A stretch of DNA of 64,000 nucleotides, taken from assembly GCF_002812205.1 (NCBI RefSeq), contig NZ_NPEA01000009.1, positions 62,001-126,000 of the forward strand. Reading direction: 5' to 3'. Position 1 is the stretch's first letter, and every line of letters begins with the position of its first letter. Under the pieces are notes generated by a model. That model searched no databases. It had not been told where the DNA came from and saw only the letters and a program-made list of their open reading frames with translations. A program made the position numbers and the translations under genes. Source of the stretch: Leptospira neocaledonica. GTDB lineage: Bacteria; Spirochaetota; Leptospiria; Leptospirales; Leptospiraceae. This document shows, in pieces, positions 1 to 8,534 of this stretch.

Positions 1-31
1 AGACTAAAATTTCTTGAGATGAAGACATTGT

Positions 32-92
32 TCCTCCGAGAAAAAGGAGGATAAGAAGTATTCATTCTTTGTCCAGTCTTTCTTTAGAAAGA
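32..92. repeat. two short inverted repeats at the window edge
   Basis: Arms TCCTCC (32-37) and GGAGGA (46-51) form one hairpin, and TCTTTCT/AGAAAGA (77-92) a second. They lie just downstream of the minus-strand gene that ends at 98. Neither is followed by a T-run on the minus strand, so a terminator role is only a guess. No supported gene is seen in bases 1-97. Confidence 0.25.
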
Positions 93-97
93 TTGAA

Positions 98-574
98 TTA
101 GTATCTGGGAGCGTTCGGATCCGAATAATTTCCTTTACCCGAGTTCGGCATAGAACCTCTGGAAGAGGAAGGGGTATAATCATCACAAAGATTACTGCAT
201 CTTGCGATACAATCTTCCCTCTTACGGTCAACTGTGACTGCTGTAAAAACGGTCTCTACTTTAGGAATTGGATATTGGGTCCAACATTGGCTTTTACAGG
301 TACCGTATTTGGCGGCACAGTTGCGAGCAGTGTTTTGATCGGATCCTGCGGAGATCATCATATCGAAAAGTTCCTGCTCTTCTCTGGACTTGAAGCCTCC
401 CTTTGGGTGCCTTTTAGAAAGTTCCTGTTTACTTAGGTTGGCATTTTCAGGCTCGGGAAAATCTTCCACAGAACCTTTTCCTCTTACTTTACCCGATTCG
501 TTGGAGCTCCAATCTACTGCGAAAAAGCAGTTTAGAATAAAGAAGAATAGTAATATTCCGAGTTTAATTTTCAT
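98..574 (-). CDS. small Cys-rich exported protein, probable lipoprotein
   Basis: This 158-residue protein has a hydrophobic N-terminus (about residues 4-20) ending in ILNC, which fits a relaxed spirochaetal lipobox; cleavage after FFA by signal peptidase I is the alternative. The mature part is polar. Around residues 85-130 it carries six cysteines in CAAKYGTC, CW and CIARCSNLC contexts, suggesting disulfides outside the cytoplasm. The tail is Ser/Gly/Asn-rich and disordered-looking. A similar layout (lipobox, paired cysteines, low-complexity tail) occurs in the small protein at 13861. I do not recognise a family and assign no function. No convincing ribosome-binding site precedes the ATG. 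Confidence 0.6.
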   Translation of the reverse strand: MKIKLGILLFFFILNCFFAVDWSSNESGKVRGKGSVEDFPEPENANLSKQELSKRHPKGGFKSREEQELFDMMISAGSDQNTARNCAAKYGTCKSQCWTQYPIPKVETVFTAVTVDRKREDCIARCSNLCDDYTPSSSRGSMPNSGKGNYSDPNAPRY

Positions 575-843
575 AAGAAGAAAGTCGATATTTCGGCAGA
601 CGGCTTTTACAGATTTTGTCCGTAAAACGGGAAGACAAGGAAAGAAAAAGGAATTTTTTAAAAACTAAACCTTTGGGATTAGGCGAATATTTTCGTCGTC
701 TAACAAATAAATACATAATTTTTGCACTCTTTTGTATAGAAATCGACTGGAAAAAAATTTCCAGACTAGGTCTCAATAGTATTGAATGTAGGATAACCTA
801 TAATAGAGTCTGTCTAAGCAGTACTTAAGACCTAAGAATTTGA

Positions 844-2115
844 ATGGGGGGTCTTTTAGTGAGTAGTTTTTTTTCTAGTATATCAGTAAAACGTTTCTTT
901 CTTCTCTCCTTAGTTATCCTTTTTCTTTCCAATTGTAGCGCCCTAGACTGGGGCTGGGTCAAACTCCCTTCCGGACTTGCCTGGGATCAAAACGAGACCT
1001 TAGATAGAAACCCTGTAGAAGGCTTCCGAGTTGAATTTCCGGAAGAATTGGGACTGGATTCCAGACCTTTGGTGGAACTTTCTAAAAAACTTAGAAAAGA
1101 AAAAACAGAGGTACGTTCTCTTCTCATCTTAAAAGAAGGAAACCTGGTATTTGAAAGATACGCCGGCGGAATCTCTCGAAATCATAATCATAATATGTAT
1201 TCTGTGACCAAGTCGGTCGTCTCTATGCTATTAGGGATTTGTTATACGAACGATTGTGGAGTGGATTTGGAGGATAGTCTTTCCTCAGCGGAGTCTAGTT
1301 TGCCGGGACTTCTTCCTTCGGAATTAAAAGGAAAAGAATCTATCCGACTTAAAGACGTATTACGTATGAGTTCCGGAATGGCCTGGGATTCTTTTCCTAA
1401 AAAGGAAGATATTAGGACGGACGCAGACCCACTTGCAATCGCTTGGACTCCCGCCGTTTCTTTTGCTCCGGGAACTAAATTCGAATATTCTAATGGAGAT
1501 ACTCAGCTAGCTGCAGGTTATCTGGAAGCTAAAACTGGAAAAACCTTATACGAATATTCTAAGAACACTGCATTCTCTTGGTTAGGTTTTAAGGGAGAAG
1601 AATGGAATACCTCGAAATCCGGAAGACAAACTGCCGGTTTCGGACTTCGTTTGAGACCTATCGATATGGCTAAGTTAGGACAACTCTATCTGGATGGAGG
1701 AAAATGGCAAGGCCGTCAGATTTTAAAACCTGAGTGGATCGCTTTAACTCTGGAGCCAGGTGTTGAAAAACGATATGGACTCCAATTTTGGATCCATGAA
1801 TTCGAAGGAAAACCTAGCTTCATGGCAAATGGTAAGGGGGGACAATTCATCTATGTGATCCCTCATCGTAAGATCGTTCTAGTGATGACCAGCGCCATTT
1901 GGGACAAGGCACCTGACCTAGTTTTAACCGCCGCTTTGGATGCGATTAAGGCTTCTTTAATATCTACGGATAAGATCCCTTCTCCTGACAGGGAAGAAGC
2001 GCTTCTCAGAGAACTGAAAATATCTGCTAGAACTTCTTTGGACCCTAAGCTTAAAGAAGGAGCGGATGAAACAAGGATTGCAGCAGAACCAGGGATGAAA
2101 CAAAATCATCCTTAA
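844..2115 (+). CDS. serine hydrolase, class C beta-lactamase/penicillin-binding fold, lipoprotein
   Basis: The 423-residue protein has a signal peptide ending in the lipobox LSNC (Cys31), so it should be membrane-anchored and face the periplasm. The family signature is clear: SVTK at 120-123 gives the catalytic Ser and Lys, and YSN at 215-217 supplies the second motif. The third (KTG/HxG-like) motif is probably the NGKGGQF stretch near residue 327. Such proteins are esterases, D-amino-acid peptidases or transpeptidase-like enzymes; true beta-lactamase activity cannot be inferred. The ATG at 844 has no good ribosome-binding site, while the in-frame GTG at 859 sits 7 nt after a G-run and is a credible alternative. 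The next gene starts immediately after the stop codon, so the two are probably co-translated. Confidence 0.85.
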   Translation: MGGLLVSSFFSSISVKRFFLLSLVILFLSNCSALDWGWVKLPSGLAWDQNETLDRNPVEGFRVEFPEELGLDSRPLVELSKKLRKEKTEVRSLLILKEGNLVFERYAGGISRNHNHNMYSVTKSVVSMLLGICYTNDCGVDLEDSLSSAESSLPGLLPSELKGKESIRLKDVLRMSSGMAWDSFPKKEDIRTDADPLAIAWTPAVSFAPGTKFEYSNGDTQLAAGYLEAKTGKTLYEYSKNTAFSWLGFKGEEWNTSKSGRQTAGFGLRLRPIDMAKLGQLYLDGGKWQGRQILKPEWIALTLEPGVEKRYGLQFWIHEFEGKPSFMANGKGGQFIYVIPHRKIVLVMTSAIWDKAPDLVLTAALDAIKASLISTDKIPSPDREEALLRELKISARTSLDPKLKEGADETRIAAEPGMKQNHP

Positions 2116-2865
2116 ATGAAGACTGTCTTAATCCCAATCCCACAAATCGATTTCGATCCCACAGAAGTATCCGTACCTTGGAAGGTTTTAAAAGAAAACG
2201 GATATAAGATCATATTTGCCACTCCAAGCGGGATCAGCGGAGAAGCCGATTTTAGGATGGTAACCGGAAAAGGTTTAGGAATTCTTTCTCCAGTTTTAAG
2301 AGCAAAAAATGATGATGTTTTACTCTATAGAGAATTAGAAAAATCGAATGAATTCTTAAATCCCAAAAAATACGAATCTGTCAAATTGGATTCTTTTGAT
2401 GTATTACTTCTCCCCGGAGGACATGCGAAAGGTATGAGAGTTTATTTGGAATCCGAACCTTTGCAGAATTTAGTAGGTAATACGTTTGCGGAAGGAAAAC
2501 CTGTGGCAGCCATCTGTCATGGTGTACTTCTCGCTGCGAGATCTAAAAATCCTAAAACAAAAAAGTCCAGTTTATACGGACTAAAAACCACAGGGCTTTT
2601 GAAATCTCAGGAGCTTTTGGCTTGGAACTTGACCAGGGCCTGGCTCGGAGATTATTATAGAACCTATCCTATACCTTTACAGGATGAAGTGACTTCCTTT
2701 CTGGAATCTCCAGTGGATTTTCAAGAAGGACCGATGCCAATCGCAAGAGATAGTTTTTCCAATATTAAACCGGGGTTCAGTGTTTTAGATAAGTCTTATC
2801 TTTCCGCAAGGTGGCCCGGAGATGCTCATAAGTTCGCATATGAGCTGCCTGAATTCTTCGGATAG
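2116..2865 (+). CDS. DJ-1/PfpI family protein (class I glutamine-amidotransferase-like fold)
   Basis: This 249-residue protein carries the nucleophile elbow AAICHGVLLAA with Cys134 followed by His, preceded by the LLLPGGH strand-loop typical of DJ-1/PfpI proteins. Family members include glyoxalase III, protein deglycases, chaperones and amidohydrolases, so the substrate is open. There is no signal peptide, hence a cytoplasmic location. Its ATG directly abuts the TAA of the preceding hydrolase, pointing to a two-gene operon. A second, more distant DJ-1-fold protein is encoded at 10951. Confidence 0.82.
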   Translation: MKTVLIPIPQIDFDPTEVSVPWKVLKENGYKIIFATPSGISGEADFRMVTGKGLGILSPVLRAKNDDVLLYRELEKSNEFLNPKKYESVKLDSFDVLLLPGGHAKGMRVYLESEPLQNLVGNTFAEGKPVAAICHGVLLAARSKNPKTKKSSLYGLKTTGLLKSQELLAWNLTRAWLGDYYRTYPIPLQDEVTSFLESPVDFQEGPMPIARDSFSNIKPGFSVLDKSYLSARWPGDAHKFAYELPEFFG

Positions 2866-2949
2866 TTGTAGTTTTTGATTTTCCTCTAATATAACCTAGG
2901 CATATTGACTATAGAGGGTTCGGTTTACGATCACTCTGGTAATTACAAT

Positions 2950-3651
2950 ATGAATTCCAAAGAACATTACATTTTTCTGGATGTTGGAGATACTCTTCTA
3001 ACTATGAGAAAGCCTGCTGGGGAAGTGTATTTCGAAGTTCTCAAAGAATTCGGCTTGGACGGTTCCAAACATCCGAGCGGTTATATGGAAAGAGCCTTCC
3101 GCAAGGCTTATGCTCACATGACGCGTCATCCACTTCCGGATCATAGGGACAAATTCCATGCACACGAAGATGGAAGCGAAGGCTGGTGGAGAGAACTTCT
3201 AGGCTTCTTCTTAAAAGAAATAGGCTCCGACCTAAAACCTGATCCTATTTTCCAATCTATATTCAAACGTTTTGACGAGCCTTCTATATGGGAAATAGAC
3301 CCAGGCTTTTATGAACTAGTGGAATTTGCAAAAGAGCGTGATTTAGGTCTTGGAATCATTTCTAACTGGGATCATAGACTAAAACAGTTACTCTCCAGTG
3401 TAGGTGTGCTGGATTATTTTTATCCGGTGATCGTCTCCGCAGAATTCGGATACGAAAAACCTTCTCCTTTAATCTTCCAGGAAGCCGAGAAACTTGTGGG
3501 ACTTTCTCCCGAGAAGCTAGTCTATTGTGGAGATAAAGTCGAGTTGGATATCTTACCAACCAGATCTAGAGGATGGACTGCCTTTCATAAACATGTGGAA
3601 GGGGATATCCGGGATTTAAGAGAACTAACTGCGATTTTAAAAAAAGGTTAG
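2950..3651 (+). CDS. HAD-superfamily hydrolase
   Basis: The protein has the HAD motifs in order: motif I FLDVGDTLL near residue 11 (nucleophile and acid Asp), motif II IISNWD, the motif III Lys in YEKPSP, and motif IV YCGDKVELD. A helical cap lies between motifs I and II, as in small phosphatases and haloacid dehalogenases of this size (233 residues). Substrate unknown. An in-frame TTG at 2905 would add 15 polar residues before the conserved core; the ATG at 2950 is preferred because motif I normally lies close to the N-terminus. No strong ribosome-binding site supports either start. Confidence 0.8.
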   Translation: MNSKEHYIFLDVGDTLLTMRKPAGEVYFEVLKEFGLDGSKHPSGYMERAFRKAYAHMTRHPLPDHRDKFHAHEDGSEGWWRELLGFFLKEIGSDLKPDPIFQSIFKRFDEPSIWEIDPGFYELVEFAKERDLGLGIISNWDHRLKQLLSSVGVLDYFYPVIVSAEFGYEKPSPLIFQEAEKLVGLSPEKLVYCGDKVELDILPTRSRGWTAFHKHVEGDIRDLRELTAILKKG

Positions 3652-3728
3652 TGTATCTTCTTCCATTATAGTATTCCTCCTTCCGGCTTTTTAGCTTCCG
3701 AAAGAAGGAATACTGAATATATAAAAGT

Positions 3729-4844
3729 TTAAAATTTAAATTCGAAAGCTAATCCGAATTGGTTCCGAGAATCTACACTTCTTGGATTTGCACTCATTGG
3801 GTTGGCCATGGAATAAAGTAATGAGCTTGCATCGCCAGTTCCTAATACAATTGCAGCCGCATTTGGTTTATCCTTAACTTGAGAATCTATAACCTCATGA
3901 ATCGCTTTGGTTAAACCATATGTAAATCGAATGGAAAAGGTCTCCGTAAAACTATACGCATAGCCGAGAAACAGTCTATTCCCGTTAATTTTATTGGTAA
4001 CTTCTCCATGGATTTTCGTGCTTGTAGGGATAATCATTCCTCCGCCGAAAGAGTTTATGCCGCTTGTCTTGTTTTCGTAATTTCCGTTGCCATAAACACT
4101 TTGGAAATGTTCAACTCCTAAGTTTATCTTATGTTTCTTGGCAAATTCGATTTCGTAATTTAGTCCTATGACTGCGTTTAACGTGGATTCCGAATATTTG
4201 ATTTTTTCAGAGGTAAAAAAGTCGATACCTGGTTTGGAAGGTGAGAATGTCGAAAAAGATCCGGATTTATTATTTAAAGATGATCCAAGATCTATTTGGT
4301 TTCCGTATGCTTCTAAACCGACTCTAATTCCAATTTTCTCTAAGAAAGAATTATTCGTATTATGAAATGGAAGAAAGTCACCGTAATAACCGACTCTCGC
4401 TGTTGCTAATTTATTATCTGAAAAATAATAATTTGTTACGGAATTTTCTGCAAAAAAACCGCCGACTTGGTTACTGACATTATTCTGGGCTTGGCTTGCA
4501 CTGAGTGCGGACGCGGCAACTAATATGTTACTTCTAAAAAAGCCGGAAGCATGTTTGATCGTCATGCCCCATTCAATACCGGCTCCTCTATATGTAGGGT
4601 TAGCAACCGGATCAAAATGTACTGACTTCCCTTGACCAAAACGATTAGAAAAAAGTGCATTCTCTATTAATAATGCATTTCTTGTAGTGGCAGAATTTAC
4701 TGCATCCGCTGTCACCTTAAAATAAGTGGAACGTCTTTTTTCGGAAACTGGAATTGGATCGGCAGAACTGGTCGGCGGGACTTGTGCGAAAGCTTCCGAA
4801 TAAGAAAGTATTACCAATAGAATACCAAAAATTCTTTTTAACAT
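3729..4844 (-). CDS. putative outer-membrane beta-barrel protein
   Basis: This 371-residue protein begins with a signal peptide (MLKRIFGIL...SEAFAQ) with a type I cleavage site after AFA. The mature part is rich in alternating polar/aromatic stretches and Gly, Asn and Ser. It ends in GLAFEFKF, a beta-strand with a terminal Phe, the usual C-terminal signal of barrel proteins inserted by BamA. I do not recognise a named family; a porin or surface-exposed barrel is the best reading. AGGAAA lies just upstream of the ATG. It is convergent with the HAD gene. Confidence 0.65.
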   Translation of the reverse strand: MLKRIFGILLVILSYSEAFAQVPPTSSADPIPVSEKRRSTYFKVTADAVNSATTRNALLIENALFSNRFGQGKSVHFDPVANPTYRGAGIEWGMTIKHASGFFRSNILVAASALSASQAQNNVSNQVGGFFAENSVTNYYFSDNKLATARVGYYGDFLPFHNTNNSFLEKIGIRVGLEAYGNQIDLGSSLNNKSGSFSTFSPSKPGIDFFTSEKIKYSESTLNAVIGLNYEIEFAKKHKINLGVEHFQSVYGNGNYENKTSGINSFGGGMIIPTSTKIHGEVTNKINGNRLFLGYAYSFTETFSIRFTYGLTKAIHEVIDSQVKDKPNAAAIVLGTGDASSLLYSMANPMSANPRSVDSRNQFGLAFEFKF

Positions 4845-5021
4845 GTTTTTCCTGCGGCGTTAATATTCGTAATATCATGTGCGGATATTCTCGAAATTGC
4901 CTTATAGTTTTATAATTATTCGAAAAATTGAAAAATCAGACAAGAAAGACAACTATTTAAAGTTAGATGGACGTTAGTTCCCGCGGAATATTGATTCACT
5001 TTACGTTAGGAGAGTCTTGCT

Positions 5022-5099
5022 ATGAATAAATATTCCTCTTTATGGAAGAAAAAGAGTCTAATCGAATACAAAAAGAAAATTGAGTTAGAAGAAAAATGA
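5022..5099 (+). CDS. 25-codon ORF overlapping the FMN reductase start
   Basis: An ATG at 5022, preceded by AGGAGAG (5009-5015), opens a 25-codon frame ending in TGA at 5097-5099. That TGA overlaps the ATG of the next gene in an ATGA arrangement (5096-5099). The peptide is very Lys- and Glu-rich, with a single Trp near residue 8. The downstream gene has only a weak ribosome-binding site of its own, so this frame may deliver ribosomes by translational coupling, or serve as a leader peptide. It could also be a chance ORF; the good ribosome-binding site and the exact overlap are the arguments against chance. Confidence 0.5.
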   Translation: MNKYSSLWKKKSLIEYKKKIELEEK

Positions 5100-5635
5100 A
5101 AGTACTCGCCGTTTCCGGAAGTTTAAGAAAAGGTTCTTCCAATACAGCCTTATTACTCGCAGCAAAAAGGATCGCAGACGATTCTTTACAAATTATTCTC
5201 GCCGATCCATTGGATCGAATCCCACATTTTAACCCTGACTTAGATACGGATATTCCTCCGGAAGAAGTCATAAAATGGAGAAGGGAACTAAAAGAAGCGG
5301 ATGCAATTCTTTTTTCCAGCCCTGAATATGCGTTCGCTATCCCTGGCGTTTTGAAGAATGCACTGGATTGGATTGTGTCCAGCGCGGAACTCTATGGAAA
5401 GCCGGTTGGGCTGATTAATGCATCTCCTGGTTATGGCGGTGCTTCCAAGGCCCAGGAAGCTTTTTTACAATTATTGAATGTTCTCACGGTTAAGATAAAC
5501 GATGATTGTGTTCTAAGTATTCCTTCTGTGAACAAGAAGGTGGATGCAGAAGGAAATATCATGGATGAGCAAACGGAGAAGGAACTGCGAAATTGTTTGG
5601 AGAATCTAAAAAATTTAATCCAAGAATCAGGTTAA
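5096..5635 (+). CDS. NAD(P)H-dependent FMN reductase family oxidoreductase
   Basis: The 179-residue protein starts with KVLAVSGSLRKGSSNT, the phosphate-binding loop of NADPH-dependent FMN reductases (flavodoxin-like fold). It continues with the SSPEYAFAIPGVLKNALDW segment that contacts flavin in this family, and a GGASKA loop. Enzymes of this type reduce FMN, quinones, azo dyes or chromate with NAD(P)H in the cytoplasm. The start codon overlaps the stop of the small ORF at 5022, suggesting translational coupling. Confidence 0.87.
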   Translation: MKVLAVSGSLRKGSSNTALLLAAKRIADDSLQIILADPLDRIPHFNPDLDTDIPPEEVIKWRRELKEADAILFSSPEYAFAIPGVLKNALDWIVSSAELYGKPVGLINASPGYGGASKAQEAFLQLLNVLTVKINDDCVLSIPSVNKKVDAEGNIMDEQTEKELRNCLENLKNLIQESG

Positions 5636-5698
5636 AATACTTTTCTTAAATGGTTAGGTCGGCTATTTTTGTCGGAATCTTCTTCTGGGAGTGTTTCG

Positions 5699-7102
5699 GT
5701 GAGATATAAAGCCATCATAGTCCTATTCTTTTTATCACAATTTTTTTGTGTAAACTGCGGCAAAAAATTCGATCGTGAAAACGGTGTGCTGATAGAAAGT
5801 ATACAAGCTACTTCTTATAAGGAAGGATATCGTCCGGAGAATGTTTTTGTTTCCGGAAAATCTTGGAAGCCTTACGTTTCTCGAACGCCTAAGGAAGGAA
5901 TTACTTTTTTCTTTGCTAACGAGTCAAAGATGGACCTACCCGGAGTTTCTGCGGGTTATACTCAAATAGATTCGATCGTATTTTTATGTCCTGCCTCCAG
6001 CGTCCAAGAGTATGTAACGTATGTAAATGCAAGCTACTACGGTAAGGCAAAATGTGGTGAAAAGTTCAAAATTGGCTCTCTTGTACATTCCTTATATATA
6101 GAACCCTCCTTTTCCAACAGATTGCAACCAATAGAGTTAGATGAGATTGAGTTTTACAAAAATGATAAAAAAGCCACCGTTTTATTCCCAATCGGAATTG
6201 ATGGAAAAGTCACTGCGAGTTCAGTGACGGAACCAAAAGAAGGGTATCCAGCTTATAATCTTTTTGATGGGGCAAAAGAATTCGGATGGGTAGAAGGAAA
6301 ACCCGATGATGGAATCGGAGAATATATACAGATTGATCTAGAAAAAGAAATAACTCTACACGGACTAGAAGTGTATAACGGCTACCAAAGATCGGATGAA
6401 CACTTTAAGAAGAACGGTAGAGTGGAAAAACTTTCCGTCTCTAATGGAACTGAATCTGCATCAGTAATCCTTTTAGATAGATCAGGAGCCCAAAGAGTCC
6501 TTTTATCCAAACCTATAACAGGTAAACAGTTTAAATTTACTATTGAGGCTGCGTGGTCCGGAGAAAAATGGAAGGACACTGCTTTAAGCGAAATGATACT
6601 TTTAGGTCCGAATTTTGAACGTTATACTGTGAACGATTCTCAGTTTTTAGCAAGAGAAAGATCTATTATAGAAAAATCTAAAGGTACACCGATTGGAGAA
6701 ATTTTAGGTGATAGATTGGCAAATACGGAATGTATGATATATGACAGTATTACATTGCGCCCCAACGGAAGTTTCGTATATTGGAGAACTTCCCAGGGAA
6801 ATGAAGGCGAAGATGTGGTCATGGACGGGAATTGGATTTTAGAAAAAACTTCGAAAGAAGAAAGCCAAATCTATATTTTTGGAAGATTATATAGCGTATA
6901 CAGAAGTATCAACAATACTGGGACTGGCCCTTATGATTCTACGGATATTTCGGAAGAATCGAAAACTGAAATTTTTTCGGACAGACTAAAGTTAACGAAA
7001 GTAGATTTTCATTCGGATGCTATTTGTGATAGTAATTCGATCTCTTCTGATGCAAAAATATTCGATATAAAAGGAACAAAAATCTACGGTAGCTACTACT
7101 AA
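5699..7102 (+). CDS. lipoprotein with discoidin-like (NADase-type glycan-binding) domain
   Basis: The best start is the GTG at 5699, which follows GGGAG (5687-5691) by 7 nt and places a signal peptide with lipobox CVNC at the N-terminus; the in-frame TTG at 5669 would bury it behind ten polar residues. The central region (about residues 170-310 of the mature protein) reads YNLFDGAKEFGWVEG, then QIDLEKEITLHGLEVYNGYQ and ALSEMILLG. This matches the jelly-roll domain called NADase-type glycan-binding or discoidin-like. A diverged copy seems to precede it, and a beta-rich C-terminal part is unassigned. Probably a surface or periplasmic binding protein. Confidence 0.7.
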   Translation: MRYKAIIVLFFLSQFFCVNCGKKFDRENGVLIESIQATSYKEGYRPENVFVSGKSWKPYVSRTPKEGITFFFANESKMDLPGVSAGYTQIDSIVFLCPASSVQEYVTYVNASYYGKAKCGEKFKIGSLVHSLYIEPSFSNRLQPIELDEIEFYKNDKKATVLFPIGIDGKVTASSVTEPKEGYPAYNLFDGAKEFGWVEGKPDDGIGEYIQIDLEKEITLHGLEVYNGYQRSDEHFKKNGRVEKLSVSNGTESASVILLDRSGAQRVLLSKPITGKQFKFTIEAAWSGEKWKDTALSEMILLGPNFERYTVNDSQFLARERSIIEKSKGTPIGEILGDRLANTECMIYDSITLRPNGSFVYWRTSQGNEGEDVVMDGNWILEKTSKEESQIYIFGRLYSVYRSINNTGTGPYDSTDISEESKTEIFSDRLKLTKVDFHSDAICDSNSISSDAKIFDIKGTKIYGSYY

Positions 7103-7127
7103 ATCTTTTATAAAAAGTACCTTGCAG

Positions 7128-8534
7128 ATGCTGGGATTGTTCTTATTGCCCAGCATCTTTTTGTTTTCCTTTTCCTCGGAAAATCTTCCTGGAAAGGATA
7201 TATATTGGTACGGTGTCCAGGCAAAATCTTTAATAAACACTGGCCAATTACATTCTCCGGATACATCCTTTGTATTTCATATAGTCGAATTAATTTTTCG
7301 GATTTTCGGCGAGTCGGAAAGATCTCTTTTTATTTTCGGATTTATTACTTATTGTTTTCTAACCTTCTGCGGATTTTTAACCATTCGATTTTCTAAAACA
7401 ATTTTATCGGATAAAGAGGCAGAGAGAGGTAATTTTCCTTTTTATATTTTTTTATCCGGAATTTGGATTTCGTTTTTGTATCCCAAACAAGCTTGGGGTC
7501 TAGGTCTTTTCAGTATTGGGATTTCCTTATATCTGAGATTCCTAATGGATCGAAAGAATATTTATAGAAAATTTAAATATTTGATCCTCTCGTTGGCTTT
7601 TATAGGGATTTCCGGTCTAGCACATTCGGTTTTTCTGATTTTAGGAATGGTGTTCTTGTTCGGTTTCTTCCTGGATAAAATTATTCAAAAAAATTCCTGG
7701 AAAATTCTAAATATAACCTTAATCGCATTCGTTTTGGTTATTTTATTCTATATTGCTCGTATATACTTATTCAATTTTACTTTCGGAGGGAGGATAGACA
7801 CTGAAAGGAATTTCGATATTCCATTATTAGATGCTTATAGGATTTACGGAATTGCATTTGTTTTGGAATGGGTGCTAATTTTTCTTTTCTTAATTTTAGA
7901 AAGAAAGTCTGCCTTTCTTATATTTATTTTAGGAGCATTATTTTTACCTTGGGCTTCCTTTGCAGACTTACAATTTAGAATTCTTTTGTCTATACTTTGG
8001 ATTTCGGAATTATTCCTACGAGGTTCCAGGAAAGCCTATTTTGCCGGAATACTTATTTGTTTTATTTGGTTTTTGAGTATAAAATCGGACTATAGCAAAT
8101 TTGGACATGATTACCCTGGATTTAGAAAAGTTATCGCCGGCTTCCCCGAAAAATTTCAGCCGGGACTTTTAATCGCACATCACGGGTTCTGTGAATTTAT
8201 TAAATTTTACAAAGAGTATGATTGCCTTTCCTGGAAACCGGATGATAAGGCAAAAAATGAACTTCCTAAAAATTCAGAAATATATAGAATCGTAAAAGGT
8301 TTTTCATATAGGGAATTGGATTCGGCCTTTGATCTAAAAGGGAAGAAAATTTTCAAGGCTCCAATTATTACTCTGGGGAATTATCTGTTGGTAAAGGAAG
8401 CCGATTGGGATGATTTTCATTCTATAAAAGAAGAAGAAAGAGATGAAAAAAGTTTATCAAGAATTGAAAGTTGGATCAATCCTTTCAAAGAGAGGCCTAA
8501 ATTCATATTAAAAAAATATGAAGGTTCCAAATGA
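7128..8534 (+). CDS. polytopic membrane protein, GT-C glycosyltransferase-like
   Basis: About 468 residues with roughly nine to eleven hydrophobic segments over the first 330 residues, followed by a soluble C-terminal domain of about 130 residues. The first extracytoplasmic loop carries GKDIYWYG and HSPDTS, resembling the acidic first loop of GT-C (PMT/ArnT-like) enzymes, but no family motif is certain. The ATG at 7128 is chosen over an in-frame TTG two codons upstream. The last codons overlap the next gene (ATGA, 8531-8534), so it is co-translated with the VanW protein. A role in cell-surface glycan assembly is inferred only. Confidence 0.6.
   Translation: MLGLFLLPSIFLFSFSSENLPGKDIYWYGVQAKSLINTGQLHSPDTSFVFHIVELIFRIFGESERSLFIFGFITYCFLTFCGFLTIRFSKTILSDKEAERGNFPFYIFLSGIWISFLYPKQAWGLGLFSIGISLYLRFLMDRKNIYRKFKYLILSLAFIGISGLAHSVFLILGMVFLFGFFLDKIIQKNSWKILNITLIAFVLVILFYIARIYLFNFTFGGRIDTERNFDIPLLDAYRIYGIAFVLEWVLIFLFLILERKSAFLIFILGALFLPWASFADLQFRILLSILWISELFLRGSRKAYFAGILICFIWFLSIKSDYSKFGHDYPGFRKVIAGFPEKFQPGLLIAHHGFCEFIKFYKEYDCLSWKPDDKAKNELPKNSEIYRIVKGFSYRELDSAFDLKGKKIFKAPIITLGNYLLVKEADWDDFHSIKEEERDEKSLSRIESWINPFKERPKFILKKYEGSK

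Noticed and set aside
390..828. Two short plus-strand frames before the serine hydrolase
   Set aside because: No ribosome-binding site, odd composition, and one lies opposite a better-supported gene. The 575-843 gap therefore seems non-coding.
844..2115. Antibiotic-resistance beta-lactamase
   Set aside because: The SxxK and YSN motifs are shared by many esterases and peptidases; nothing points to drug hydrolysis.
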